64,000 nucleotides of DNA from DATKQJ01 sp035534295 (GTDB lineage Bacteria; Chloroflexota; Dormibacteria; Dormibacterales; Dormibacteraceae): NCBI GenBank assembly GCA_035534295.1, contig DATLSE010000009.1:1-64000 (forward strand), given 5' to 3'. Position numbers and translations under genes: made by a program. The notes beneath the pieces are model-generated. The model had not been told where the DNA came from. It saw only the letters and a program-made list of their open reading frames with translations, and ran no database searches. Of the stretch, positions 51,353 to 59,814 are shown piece after piece (positions within the stretch are counted from its first letter, which is position 1; each line of letters opens with the position of its first letter).

Positions 51353-52636
51353 ATGTTCCTCCCGGTCACGTACCGGGTGAACGAGCACGGGCGGGTGGAG
51401 ATCGGCGGCTGTGACCTAAGCGATCTCGCCCAGCGTCATGGCACCCCGCTCTACATCTACGACGAGGCCACGGCTCTGGATCTGGCGGCCCAGTACCTCC
51501 ACGCGATGGGAGCGTCGGGGCGCGTTCTGTACTCGGTCAAAGCCTTCTACTCGCCCGCGTTTTTAAGCCTGCTGCGCCAGGCCGGGCTGGGCGCCGAGGT
51601 GGCCTCCGGAGGGGAGCTGGAGATGGCCCTCAAGGCCGGCTTTGCCGGACCGGATATCCACGTTCTGGGCAACAACAAGAGCCGGGAGGAGATCGAGGCC
51701 GCCTGGCGTAACGACGCGACCCTGGTCATCGACGGCGACAACGATCTGGATCTCATCGCCGCCTCTGCGCCCGGCGCCCGCCGTCTGCGCTGCTCGATCC
51801 GCATCTCGCCCGGGGTCCGCCCGGCCACCCACGACTTCATTGCCACCGGCCAGCTTGATTCCAAGTTCGGTTTTGCGCTCGACGGCGGGGATGCTCGACG
51901 AGCCGTGCTGCGGGCGCTGGGCGATCCTCGTCTGGAACTGGTCGGACTCCACTTCCATGTCGGCTCGGGCATCTTTGACCTCGGCGCCCACCGCGCCGCG
52001 CTCGAGGTCACCCTGGATCTGGCCCGCGAGCTAAAGGCGGAGTGCGGCTGGGCTCCGCGCGCCCTGAGCGCGGGTGGGGGCCTGGGCATCGCCCAGCTCC
52101 GCTCCGAGCAGCCGCCCGCCCCCGGGGAGTTTGTGCAAGGACTGCTCCAGGTCCTCCGCGCCGGCTGTGCCGAGCGTGGGCTGGACGTGCCCGAACTGCT
52201 GGTGGAACCCGGACGTTCGATCGCCGGACCCTCTGGACTGGCGCTCTACCGGGTGGGGGCGATCAAGTCGGTGCCTGGGGTCAGGCGCTACGTCGCCGTC
52301 GACGGTGGAATGGGTGACAACCTACGACCCAAGCTCTACGGCGCCCGCTACGAGCCCCTGGCGGTGCAGGACCCGGACGCCGATCCGGCCGATGAGGTCA
52401 CCATCGTGGGCCGATACTGCGAGTCGACCGACGTCCTGGCCGAGAACGTGCGCCTACCCGAGCTCAGGACCGGGGACCTGGTCGTCTTTCCCGCCGCCGG
52501 GGCGTACCACATGTCGATGGCCTCCAATTACAACGGCTTCCCCCGTCCGGCGGTGGTGCTGGTCGGCGGCGGCCAGGATCGGCTGATTCGGCGCCGGGAG
52601 ACGATGGCCGATCTCCTCAGCAGCGAGGTCTTCTAA
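51353..52636 (+). CDS. lysA: Diaminopimelate decarboxylase
   Basis: A 427-residue fold-type III PLP enzyme that turns meso-diaminopimelate into lysine. Lys in LYSVKAFYSP binds PLP; next are EVASGGELEMALKAGF, IRISPGV, GLHFHVGSGIFD, SAGGGLG, VEPGRSIAGPSG, VDGGMGDNLRPKLYGARYE and GRYCESTDVLAENV. The ATG at 51353 is preferred over the longer frame, whose N-terminal part is the FmdB region in another phase. ATG is preceded by CTCAGCTG and lacks a clear ribosome site. It ends seven bases before the convergent kinase. Confidence 0.95.
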   Translation: MFLPVTYRVNEHGRVEIGGCDLSDLAQRHGTPLYIYDEATALDLAAQYLHAMGASGRVLYSVKAFYSPAFLSLLRQAGLGAEVASGGELEMALKAGFAGPDIHVLGNNKSREEIEAAWRNDATLVIDGDNDLDLIAASAPGARRLRCSIRISPGVRPATHDFIATGQLDSKFGFALDGGDARRAVLRALGDPRLELVGLHFHVGSGIFDLGAHRAALEVTLDLARELKAECGWAPRALSAGGGLGIAQLRSEQPPAPGEFVQGLLQVLRAGCAERGLDVPELLVEPGRSIAGPSGLALYRVGAIKSVPGVRRYVAVDGGMGDNLRPKLYGARYEPLAVQDPDADPADEVTIVGRYCESTDVLAENVRLPELRTGDLVVFPAAGAYHMSMASNYNGFPRPAVVLVGGGQDRLIRRRETMADLLSSEVF

Positions 52637-52643
52637 GCCCGCG

Positions 52644-54227
52644 TCAGGCTCGGATGGTGAGGGAGCCGCTGGCGCAGGCGCTGGGGCCGCTGACGGGGTT
52701 CTGGCAGGCCATCACCGTGGCCGGACCGGCCACCAGCCGGGAGCTCGGGACACCGATGGTGCTCTGCCATCCGCCGCCCGCGCCGACGCTACCAGGGTGA
52801 CCCTCGATGGTGACGTCACCCTGACGCAGGACCACGGTGTAGGGCGAGCCCGGGGTGAAGCCGGTACCCAGCACGCGCAGCGTCGTCCCCAGGCGCGGAT
52901 TCGGGTTGCCGAGCAGGATCTGCGGTTTGAGCCCGCTCAGGCCGGAGCCCGTGCCCGTCACCTGGAGGACCTGGCTGAGCGGGCAGGTCTGGTTCCAGCA
53001 CACCTCAAGCAGGTGTTCACCCACGGCCGCGCCGGGCGGGATAACCACCGTCGTTCGCATCGAGCCCGTCGCGCTGGCGCTGAACAGACCCAGGACGACC
53101 AGGCCACCGCTATCCATCGACACCTGCCCGCTCTGTCCGGGTTTAAGCCCCGTGGCCGAGACCACCAGGCTGCCACCGGGCCCAACCCGCGCGGCTGAAA
53201 GCGTCATCCGGGGAGTGGCGAGCGGCGAGTTCGCCGCCGCCAGCCGGAGGTGACGGAGCATTCCCAGGCCCCCCGCCAGCGCCAGGAGCAGGATCACGCC
53301 CACCACCCAGGGTGCGATCTGGCGGCGCGGGCCCACGCCGGCAACGCTCTGCGGGGTCACGCGCTGGGTGGACGCGATCGCCAACGGAGCCGGAGTATCA
53401 GGTTGCGCCAACGCCCGCTCGAGCCCGTTGACGAACTCGACGCAGCTGGCCGGCCGCTGCGCCGGATCCTTGGCCAGGCCCGCCATCAGCACCTGGTCCA
53501 CCCCCTGGCCCAACTCCGGGCGATGGGCGCTGGCGGGCGGCGGTGGGCGATGAACCTGGGCGTACAGCACCTCCATGACCCCTGCTCCCTCGAACGGCAG
53601 ACGACCGCTCAAGAGCTCGTAGGCCACCGCCGCCAGGGCGTAGCGATCGGCCGCCGGGCCCACCTCGTCGCCCAGGACCTGCTCGGGCGCCATGTAGGCC
53701 GGGGTGCCGGTGGTGACGCCGGTGGCCGTGGCCAGTGTGCTCGACTGGAGCAGCTTGGCGAGCCCGAAGTCAGCCAGCACGGGCGCGCCGTCCGCGGCCA
53801 ACAGAATGTTGGCCGGCTTGACGTCTCGATGCACGACGCCCAGCGCATGCGCGTAATCGAGGGCTGAGGCGAGCGGGCGCAGAAGCGCGATCGCATCGGG
53901 CGGCGCCATGGGTCCGTTCGCCCCCCGGCTCCGACCTGCCAGGTTGCCCCCGGGCATGAATTCAACCACCATGTAGGGCACGCCATCCAGCTCGCCGTAA
54001 TCGAAGACGCTGAGTATGTTGGGGTGGCGCATGCCGGCGATCGAGCGAGCCTCGCGCCGGAATCTTGCGGCCGCGTCCGCATCCGGGGCCAGGGCCTGCA
54101 GGATCTTAACCGCCGCCGGCCGCTCGAGTGCGCCATGCCAGGCCCGGTAGACCTGGCCCATGGCACCCAGTCCGATCAGGTCCTGGACCAGGTAGGGGCC
54201 GAGCTGGGTCCCGGGCGCGATGGACAT
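52644..54227 (-). CDS. Transmembrane Ser/Thr protein kinase with Ig-like C-terminal domains
   Basis: A 527-residue Hanks-type kinase. Kinase motifs: GLGAMGQVYRAWH and AVKIL (ATP lysine), HRDVKPANILL (catalytic loop), ADFGLAKLL (DFG), and GTPAYMAPEQ. After the domain ends near residue 275, a membrane helix (APWVVGVILLLALAGGLGML) leads to an outside part with two Ig-like repeats, the first with VGPGGSLVVSATGLKPGQ and the second with LGTTLRVLGTGFTPGSPY. This arrangement, PknB-like without PASTA repeats, senses an extracellular cue. ATG 54227 begins before LGPYLVQDLIGLG; the longer frame is unlikely. A convergent neighbour is lysA. Confidence 0.92.
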   Translation of the reverse strand: MSIAPGTQLGPYLVQDLIGLGAMGQVYRAWHGALERPAAVKILQALAPDADAAARFRREARSIAGMRHPNILSVFDYGELDGVPYMVVEFMPGGNLAGRSRGANGPMAPPDAIALLRPLASALDYAHALGVVHRDVKPANILLAADGAPVLADFGLAKLLQSSTLATATGVTTGTPAYMAPEQVLGDEVGPAADRYALAAVAYELLSGRLPFEGAGVMEVLYAQVHRPPPPASAHRPELGQGVDQVLMAGLAKDPAQRPASCVEFVNGLERALAQPDTPAPLAIASTQRVTPQSVAGVGPRRQIAPWVVGVILLLALAGGLGMLRHLRLAAANSPLATPRMTLSAARVGPGGSLVVSATGLKPGQSGQVSMDSGGLVVLGLFSASATGSMRTTVVIPPGAAVGEHLLEVCWNQTCPLSQVLQVTGTGSGLSGLKPQILLGNPNPRLGTTLRVLGTGFTPGSPYTVVLRQGDVTIEGHPGSVGAGGGWQSTIGVPSSRLVAGPATVMACQNPVSGPSACASGSLTIRA

Positions 54228-54240
54228 GACCGCCGAGAGT

Positions 54241-55002
54241 CTAGTCGATGCGGCGCCCGCCTCCATCCTTCCATCCGCCTGATCCGCCGCCGCGGACGGC
54301 GAGCACTCCAGCCAGGATGGAGAGGGCGATCTCGGGCGCGGTGCGCGCGCCGAGGTCGAGCCCAATGGGGGTCTGCACCCGGGCTAGATCAAGCTCCGGG
54401 CTGAGCGCGGCGAGCCTGGGCTGGGTATGGCGGCGGCTGCCCATCACACCGATGTAGCGCGGCGGCGGGGTACGTCGCAAAAGCCACTCCACCACCTCGT
54501 CCAGCAGGGGAGCATCGTGGTCGGTGTGGACAGCGTAGAGATCGCCTCCGGTGAGGGATTCAAGCTCGGCAACAGAGTCCAGGACGCGGGTCCGAGCGCG
54601 CTCCTCCCCGCTCACCCGTCCCGCCCGCGTCTCGAGCAGGACGGTGCCGAAGCCGAGCTCGGGGGCCCAGCGCAACAGGTGGGAGGAGACTGGTGTGGCC
54701 GAGACGACCAGGAGCAGCGGGGGGGCGAGGTAGGGCTCAAGGTAGACCTCGATCTCGCCCAGATCGTGCTCCATGCGCTCGATCTGGGGTGAGCCCGCAG
54801 CCAGGCGGTCCGGCACTGCTGTCGCCGCCATGGCGTCGAACTCCGCGCAGCCCAGCGTGCCCGCGATCGGTCCGGCCCGCCCCAAGAGCAGCTTGGCCCC
54901 GCTCTCCGCCGGGGCGCCTCTCGCTGCTCGGACCACGGTCGCGAGGACCACTTCCTCGCCCGCCTCAAGGCGCCGGGCGAGCTCCATCTCAACCTCTTTC
55001 AT
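54241..55002 (-). CDS. XdhC/CoxI-family molybdenum cofactor chaperone
   Basis: A 253-residue XdhC-type protein. Its N-terminal domain has the XdhC opening with EVVLATVVRAARGAPAESGAKLLL and GTLGCAEFDA; the Rossmann domain has VHTDHDAPLLDEVVEWLL, PPRYIGVMGSRRHTQPRLAAL and the DLGARTAPEIALSILAGVLA end. XdhC binds the sulfurated molybdenum cofactor and inserts it into xanthine-dehydrogenase-type enzymes. It overlaps the cysteine desulfurase gene by 14 bases, consistent with the sulfuration step. No molybdenum hydroxylase genes are in the window. The last 20 residues are glycine-rich. Confidence 0.85.
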   Translation of the reverse strand: MKEVEMELARRLEAGEEVVLATVVRAARGAPAESGAKLLLGRAGPIAGTLGCAEFDAMAATAVPDRLAAGSPQIERMEHDLGEIEVYLEPYLAPPLLLVVSATPVSSHLLRWAPELGFGTVLLETRAGRVSGEERARTRVLDSVAELESLTGGDLYAVHTDHDAPLLDEVVEWLLRRTPPPRYIGVMGSRRHTQPRLAALSPELDLARVQTPIGLDLGARTAPEIALSILAGVLAVRGGGSGGWKDGGGRRID

Positions 55003-56089
55003 CGCCGCCTCCCAGCACTTGGGCGATCACGCTCTCGGCCACCGACACCTCCTCGTCGCTGGTTTCCCAACCCACACTCAGGCGCAGACTCGAGCCCGCG
55101 TCGGCGAGTGAGAATCCCATCGCCAAGAGTACGTGCGAGGGGTCGAGTGAGCCCGACGCGCAGGCCGAGCCGCTCGACACCGCCAGGCCGGCCAGGTCCA
55201 GGGCCATGACCATGTCCTCGCCCCGGCGGCCCGGGAAGCACGCGCTGGCGAGGTTCGGGAGCCGGATCTTGGAGCCGGTCATCCGGCCTCCGGCTCGGGC
55301 CAGCGCACCCTGCAGTCGGGCGGCCTGGGCCGCGGCTTCGACCGCCCGCGGGGCGCGTTCCCCGCTGCATCGCTCAAGGGCCAGGGCGAGAGCGCTCGCG
55401 GCGGCCAGATCCTCGCGCCCGGGCACCCGCCCTAATTCCTGCGGGCCCCCGGCCCAGAGCGGCTCGAGCCGACCATGATTGGCGGCGTAGACCAGGCCCC
55501 CGAGCGCACCCAGCTTGGACCCGGAAAAAGACGCCAGGTCGCACGCCTCGAGGTCGGGTGCCAGCCAGCGTGGACCCTGGCAGGCGTCGAGGTGAAACCG
55601 CGCCCCCAGGTGCCGGGCGCGCTCGCCCACCTCGGACACCGGCTGCAGGCTGCCGACCTCGTTATTGGCCAGGCCCAGGCTGATCAGCCCGGCGCTGCTC
55701 GGTATCTGATCGGGGTCGGCGCGGCCGCTCGAATCAGGTTCGAGGAGGTGCACCGATCGCCCCTCCAATTCCAACTGGCGAACCGCGCCCAAAACGGCCT
55801 GGTGCTCGTGGGTCCAGGTCACGATCGAGCGCTCGCGGGGGAGCCTGCGGCCAGCACCGAGCAGGGCCAGGTTCACAGCCTGGGTCCCCGACGCGCAGAA
55901 AAACAGGTCGAGGGCGGGGACACCGAGCGCGGCCGCGGCGCGATCGCGGGCGCGGTCCAGCGCCGCGCGCGCCGCCCGGCCCTCGGCGTGGGGACTGGAG
56001 GGATTGGCCCACTCGAGTGCCGCCAACAGCGACCGCACCTGGGGCAGAAGAGGCGCGGAAGCGGCGTCGTCGAGGTAGATCCGGGCCAC
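54989..56089 (-). CDS. Cysteine desulfurase (NifS/IscS type)
   Basis: A 366-residue PLP enzyme releasing sulfur from cysteine. MARIYLDDAASAPLLPQV opens, WANPSSPHAEGR follows, then CASGTQAVNLALLG, LANNEVGSLQPV, HLDACQGPRWL, the PLP lysine in SGSKLGALGG and the catalytic cysteine loop SSGSACASGSLDPSHVLLAMG. Catalytic sites are intact. The overlap with the xdhC gene suggests it sulfurates the molybdenum cofactor, as NifS4 does for XdhC in Rhodobacter capsulatus, rather than making Fe-S clusters. A second possible use is thiamine sulfur. Confidence 0.9.
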   Translation of the reverse strand: MARIYLDDAASAPLLPQVRSLLAALEWANPSSPHAEGRAARAALDRARDRAAAALGVPALDLFFCASGTQAVNLALLGAGRRLPRERSIVTWTHEHQAVLGAVRQLELEGRSVHLLEPDSSGRADPDQIPSSAGLISLGLANNEVGSLQPVSEVGERARHLGARFHLDACQGPRWLAPDLEACDLASFSGSKLGALGGLVYAANHGRLEPLWAGGPQELGRVPGREDLAAASALALALERCSGERAPRAVEAAAQAARLQGALARAGGRMTGSKIRLPNLASACFPGRRGEDMVMALDLAGLAVSSGSACASGSLDPSHVLLAMGFSLADAGSSLRLSVGWETSDEEVSVAESVIAQVLGGGDERG

Positions 56090-56125
56090 AGCCGAAATCT
56101 ATACGACCCTTTGGTCCGTAGTGCG

Positions 56126-56296
56126 GTGGAGATCACCTCGACGCGCGGCGACGCCGTCTTGATCTCACGGGCGGAGTACGACGCGCTCGAGGAGTCGGCG
56201 CACCTTCTCCGATCGCCCCGAAATGCCCGACGACTGCTGGAGAGCCTTGATCAAGCGGCCAAGGGGCTGCGGAAAGAGCACCAACTTACTCGGTGA
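56126..56296 (+). pseudogene. Truncated YefM/Phd-type antitoxin remnant
   Basis: A 56-residue frame from GTG 56126. VEITSTRGDAVLISRAEYDALEES and HLLRSPRNARRLLESLDQA match residues about 23 onward of YefM-type antitoxins, whose missing first part holds the DNA-binding fold. No matching N-terminus is seen in any upstream frame; that space belongs to the start of the desulfurase gene on the other strand. No YoeB toxin follows. It looks like a decayed or clipped toxin-antitoxin gene. Confidence 0.6.
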
Positions 56297-56363
56297 GGCT
56301 CGTCGTCACCCCTAACAGCGCTACTTGAACTAGCCGAACTGCCCGACGGCTGGTGCGGCTACG

Positions 56364-56759
56364 TCAAATCGCATTAACCCGCACGACGCCCTCGAGGCCC
56401 GCGAAGTCGCTGGGATTGCGGGTATAGAGGTCGAGACGGCTTGCGTGAGCGACGGCAGCGATCATCGCGTCCGCGAACCTGCCGCGGTGCTTGCGTCCGA
56501 CACCGGCCATGGCCGCTACAACAAGACCGAAGCTGCGGGCAGCGTCTCTGTCAAAGTCGATCGGGTCGAACAGAGACTCAGCCTCCTGGAGCCTGGTCTG
56601 ACGACGCGCTCGTTCGTGCGAGTTCAGGGCAAGATGTGGCCCGGCGGCCAATTCCGCCATGGTCACGGTCGAGACCCCGACCTCGTCTGGCAGGGCCGCG
56701 ACCACAGCCGGATCGTCCCAATCAATGATTACGGACGTATCAGCCAGGCCAGCGCTCAT
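56364..56759 (-). CDS. vapC: PIN-domain toxin (VapC type)
   Basis: A 131-residue PIN-domain ribonuclease. Acidic residues are in place: Asp7 in GLADTSVIID, Glu in VTMAELAAGP, Asp in RFADAMIAAVAH, and the RNPSDFAGLEGV end with a further Asp. The family cleaves tRNA or rRNA to stop growth until the antitoxin is restored. The ATG at 56759 overlaps the antitoxin stop by four bases, normal for VapBC. Confidence 0.9.
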   Translation of the reverse strand: MSAGLADTSVIIDWDDPAVVAALPDEVGVSTVTMAELAAGPHLALNSHERARRQTRLQEAESLFDPIDFDRDAARSFGLVVAAMAGVGRKHRGRFADAMIAAVAHASRLDLYTRNPSDFAGLEGVVRVNAI

Positions 56760-57010
56760 CGATCGATTTCAGGGTTCAGGACGACGTCAAGGTCGGCGCG
56801 AAATGCCGTCGAATCGATGTGTTCCGATCGCGCCGCCACTGCTGCGAGGTCAGCGCGCGCAACCAGGTGGCCCCTGCCTCGACCGACCGGCCGAAGCTCG
56901 GCCACCGGCCTTCCGTGGCGAGTGACGACGAACGTCTGGCCCTGGGCAACACGGTCGACAATCGCTGCGTTGTCGTTGCGCAACTCCCTCTGGGGGATGA
57001 TCTCAGCCAT
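56756..57010 (-). CDS. vapB: Phd/VapB-family antitoxin
   Basis: An 84-residue antitoxin. EIIPQRELRNDNAAIVDRVAQGQTFVVTRHGRPVAEL is the Phd/YefM DNA-binding fold; the rest, ending HIDSTAFRADLDVVLNPEIDR, wraps the toxin. It is upstream of vapC and translationally coupled. Probably autoregulates the pair through an operator in the 90 bases upstream of 57010; no clear palindrome was picked out. It is a complete relative of the truncated antitoxin at 56126. Confidence 0.88.
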   Translation of the reverse strand: MAEIIPQRELRNDNAAIVDRVAQGQTFVVTRHGRPVAELRPVGRGRGHLVARADLAAVAARSEHIDSTAFRADLDVVLNPEIDR

Positions 57011-57101
57011 GTCGCCAACTGTAGCACGAAGCGCTACGCTCTGTCACCCTCGCGTCCGTGGCCACACGGTAGGGCGGCGATAGTCGGTCCGCGCCGATTT
57101 C

Positions 57102-57341
57102 GTGGCGGCCGATCTCGACGGCTCCGCGGTGGCGTCTACGAGGCTGGCCACTGACGTGACACGGGTGCTGGCTGGCCGAATCGACATCCTGGTGAACAAG
57201 GCCGGCATCTTCCCCGGCACGACCACCGCCACCACAGACGAGTCGACCTTCGATGAGGTCTACGCGGTCAACGTCAAAGCCCGGTACTTTCTGACCGCCG
57301 CCACATCATCGTGCGTGCAACCGATGCCGGCGTTGGGGTGA
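57102..57341 (+). pseudogene. Short-chain dehydrogenase fragment
   Basis: A 79-residue frame whose first part (DLDGSAVASTRLATDVTRVLAGRIDILVNKAGIFPG) and DEVYAVNVKARYFLTAA are the middle of a short-chain dehydrogenase, with the NNAG motif changed to NKAG. The nucleotide-binding GxxxGxG start and the YxxxK active site are absent and the frame ends prematurely. It lies between the VapB gene and an unknown gene. A relic of a transferred gene. Confidence 0.6.
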
Positions 57342-57358
57342 AAGTCAGTCGATCGGTC

Positions 57359-58639
57359 TTAGCCGGCTGATGCAAATCCCATGCGTCCCAGTCGCTCCGC
57401 ACGCCAGAAGCGCAAGAAGGCCTCTGAAAACGTGTGCGCCTGTCCCTTCGGGATCGTCCGAAGATGCTGGTTTGCAAACGCCATCACCTCCGGCTGGTAC
57501 CTGAACGGCTCGATAGTTATGCCCGACCGCGAGTGGGCACGGCGCATTAGCTCGTGGGCGAGCACAAGGGCACCGCTCGAGTCGTCCGAGATCATTGGGT
57601 CCGAGCGCGGATCCTCCTTATGTCGTTCGTCCCAGTCCGGCAGGGTGATCGGCCGCGAGGGACGATCAGGCTCATGAATAGACGCGTCCCAGGCGATCTC
57701 GCTCCGGTGGACCTCGTACGTGGCTGCGTCGTCACCTTTGGCATGTTCGAGCCCGGCCCAATAGCTCAGCAGCTGCTCAGACCACACGTCGAACTCCTGG
57801 CTGAATTCCGGGCGTCCCGGAGAGGGAACCAAGTCACCCAATCCTAGGCGAGTAATCGGCTTCTCGATCTGACGTAGGATCGCCACGAGGTTCGCAGTCC
57901 GGACCAAGCCTTCACCGGCTGCCGGGTCGTGTTCGAGACGGACCAGCTGCAGCATCACCGAAAAGCGAGCGGTCCAATCCGGTTGAAAGCTCGGCACCGG
58001 ACCCGCCAGGTTTGCCAGCTGTGGCCCTCTTCCCAACCGATATCTGAACTGAGTTCCTGCCTTTTCGACTCTCACGACCCCGGTGAGTTCTAAGAGGTCA
58101 AGCGCAGCCGCAACATTGACCTTGGCGAAGGCAGAGTCGCGCGCGAGATCGGCCGCTGACCACCCGCGTGGGGCGTCGATCAGCAGGAGTCGAAGCACCT
58201 CGGAACGGCTGGCCACGCCGAAGAGAGCGCGCAAGTGAAGCTGGAGGAGAGCCGGCTGCTCCAAGTTTGGGACCTGGCTCTTGCCGCTTGGAACCAGACT
58301 CCGCGCCTTGCCTTGGCCAGGCCAGTTAGCTTTCCGGACGTTCGCCTCGACCGTTGCCGCATAGTCACCAAATGCGTCGGCGACGTCTGGATCCGCCTGC
58401 TTGAGCAGGCCGCGAAGGCGAATCACCGACACGAACCGCGAGTTTGCGATGCACCAGTCGAGGCTTTCATCGAGAAGGCGGTGATCGAGACGGCCAAGCC
58501 AGGCACTGAATAGGATTAGGGCCTCGAGATCGACAGCCTCGTTAGGGTGACGGCGCTCCCACCCGCTGATCCCGAGTTCGGTCCATAGGCTCCAGGCCGT
58601 GGTTAGTGCCAGGTTGCTGAGGCGGGAGCTAGAGGGCAT
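57359..58639 (-). CDS. Unknown 426-residue protein with a winged-helix-like segment
   Basis: Not recognised as a known family. Residues 1 to about 110 are helical with several tryptophans and leucines; residues about 150-205 (VLRLLLIDAPRGWSAADLARDSAFAKVNVAAALDLLELTGVV) look like a MarR/winged-helix DNA-binding fold; the rest is mixed and ends in SEAFLRFWRAERLGRM. No membrane segment or signal. ATG at 58639 sits inside a 20-residue frame that ends at 58629. Two-component abortive-infection antitoxins have a similar wHTH plus large helical region, but no toxin gene adjoins, so I make no functional call. Confidence 0.5.
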   Translation of the reverse strand: MPSSSRLSNLALTTAWSLWTELGISGWERRHPNEAVDLEALILFSAWLGRLDHRLLDESLDWCIANSRFVSVIRLRGLLKQADPDVADAFGDYAATVEANVRKANWPGQGKARSLVPSGKSQVPNLEQPALLQLHLRALFGVASRSEVLRLLLIDAPRGWSAADLARDSAFAKVNVAAALDLLELTGVVRVEKAGTQFRYRLGRGPQLANLAGPVPSFQPDWTARFSVMLQLVRLEHDPAAGEGLVRTANLVAILRQIEKPITRLGLGDLVPSPGRPEFSQEFDVWSEQLLSYWAGLEHAKGDDAATYEVHRSEIAWDASIHEPDRPSRPITLPDWDERHKEDPRSDPMISDDSSGALVLAHELMRRAHSRSGITIEPFRYQPEVMAFANQHLRTIPKGQAHTFSEAFLRFWRAERLGRMGFASAG

Positions 58640-58691
58640 AGGCGTGGCCCCGCGCCTCTAGCAGGTTCTCTAACCGATCTGGCGAGATCAT
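58629..58691 (-). other. Possible 20-codon leader or truncated gene start
   Basis: MISPDRLENLLEARGHAYAL followed by TAG overlaps the ATG of the unknown gene by 11 bases. It could be a leader peptide coupling translation, or the first residues of a lost partner gene. There is no Shine-Dalgarno sequence in front. Confidence 0.25.
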
Positions 58692-58810
58692 TCGAAAAGG
58701 CTACCATGGCGGCGCGCAATGGTTACCGTAGCGCTCCGCAATCTTGCGGAATGCTCGGTGGACCAGAGAACAACTCGAAAGTTGAGTTCAGCTCAGGTCC
58801 CTCGCGGAGG

Positions 58811-58855
58811 TGGTCGGGGAGGCGGGATTTGAACCCGCGAACCCTCGTCCCCCAG
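58811..58855 (-). pseudogene. 3' half of a tRNA-Pro gene (possible attachment-site remnant)
   Basis: On the minus strand these 45 bases read from an anticodon-loop-like CTGGGGG through ACGAG, the T-arm GCGGGTTCAAATCCCGC and the acceptor half CTCCCCG to ACCA. This matches a proline tRNA (GGG anticodon) from its anticodon loop to CCA. No 5' half (CGGGGAG and D-arm) is found beyond 58855, so it is a fragment. Integrases use exactly this half of tRNA genes, so it may be an att site; the mobile element itself is not visible. Confidence 0.55.
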
Positions 58856-58971
58856 TCCTGGCCGAGGGCCGCCGGGCCCGGGTTCGAGACTGCCCTGAAT
58901 CTACAATCGCGCTTGATGGTGGGGATCGGACGGGCGCTGCCGGGCGGTGGCCCCCAGCGCGCGGGCGGAGA

Positions 58972-59814
58972 ATGAAGGCCGTACTCCAGCGCCTGCTGGC
59001 GGGCGAACTCAGCCTGCAGGAGGCCGAGCACGAGCTGAGGCGGATCGAGCTCGAAGATCTGGGCGGCGACGCCCGCCTGGATCTCGGGCGTACCTCCCGG
59101 CGGGGGCTGCCCGAGGTGGTGCTGGCGTCCGGCAAGACGCCGGCTGAGGCGGCTCGCCTTGGTGCCTCCCTGGCCCGCGAACAGGGTCTGGGGCTGGTCA
59201 GCCGGATCGATCCCGAGCACGCCGCCGCGCTCCAGGCGGAGGCTGAGCAGTCTGGTTTGGAGCTGGTCATCCGCCGCCGCAGCGCGCGCCTTTCGCGTCC
59301 CGGGTTCCTCCCTCCCGAGCGCGCTGGCCGGATCGGCATCCTGACCGCTGGGACCTCCGATCTGGACGCGGCCGAGGAGGCCGCCATGGTGGTGCAGGCG
59401 GTGGGCATGCAGGCGCGGGTGGAGGCTGATCTGGGGGTCGCGGGCCTGCACCGGCTGTTCGTGCCACTGGCCGAACTCGTGGCCTGGGGAGCGCAGGTAC
59501 TGATCGTCGCGGCGGGCATGGACGGTGTGCTGCCCGGGGTCGTCGCCGGCCTGGTCCCCCTGCCCGTGATCGGTCTGCCGGTCTCGACCGGCTACGGCGC
59601 CGGGGGCGCGGGTGAGGCCGCCCTGCTCACCATGCTGCAGTCCTGCGCCACCGGTCTGCTGGTGGTGAACATCGATAACGGAGTGGGGGCGGGGGCGGCG
59701 GCCGTGCTCATCGCCGGCGCCGCGGAAACAGCGTCGCCCACAGTGCGAGGATCACGGAGGCCACGATCAGAAGCACCAGCGCGGCGGCCGAGACCAGGAT
59801 CGCCCAGCGACTGA
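58972..59814 (+). CDS. larB: LarB-type nickel-pincer cofactor synthesis protein
   Basis: A 280-residue protein from ATG 58972. The frame is open further upstream, but that region is the tRNA fragment. LarB motifs: ELSLQEAEHELR, ARLDLGRTSRRGLPEVVLASGKTP, the PurE-like stretch IGILTAGTSDLDAAEEA, VGMQARVEADLGVAGLHRL, VLIVAAGMDGVLPGVVAGL and PVIGLPVSTGYGAGGAGEAALLTMLQSC. It carboxylates and cleaves nicotinic acid adenine dinucleotide in making the lactate racemase cofactor. LarC and LarE are not nearby. The 3' end overlaps the next minus-strand gene by 107 bases. Confidence 0.9.
   Translation: MKAVLQRLLAGELSLQEAEHELRRIELEDLGGDARLDLGRTSRRGLPEVVLASGKTPAEAARLGASLAREQGLGLVSRIDPEHAAALQAEAEQSGLELVIRRRSARLSRPGFLPPERAGRIGILTAGTSDLDAAEEAAMVVQAVGMQARVEADLGVAGLHRLFVPLAELVAWGAQVLIVAAGMDGVLPGVVAGLVPLPVIGLPVSTGYGAGGAGEAALLTMLQSCATGLLVVNIDNGVGAGAAAVLIAGAAETASPTVRGSRRPRSEAPARRPRPGSPSD

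Noticed and set aside
54228..54365. Extension of the Ser/Thr kinase frame
   Set aside because: It lies over the xdhC end and is not kinase-like; the kinase begins at ATG 54227.
58811..58886. Complete tRNA gene
   Set aside because: The 31 bases that should form the 5' acceptor, D-arm and anticodon stem do not pair with the 3' half.
58810..58971. Extension of the larB frame
   Set aside because: It reads across the tRNA-Pro fragment on the other strand and has no LarB similarity.
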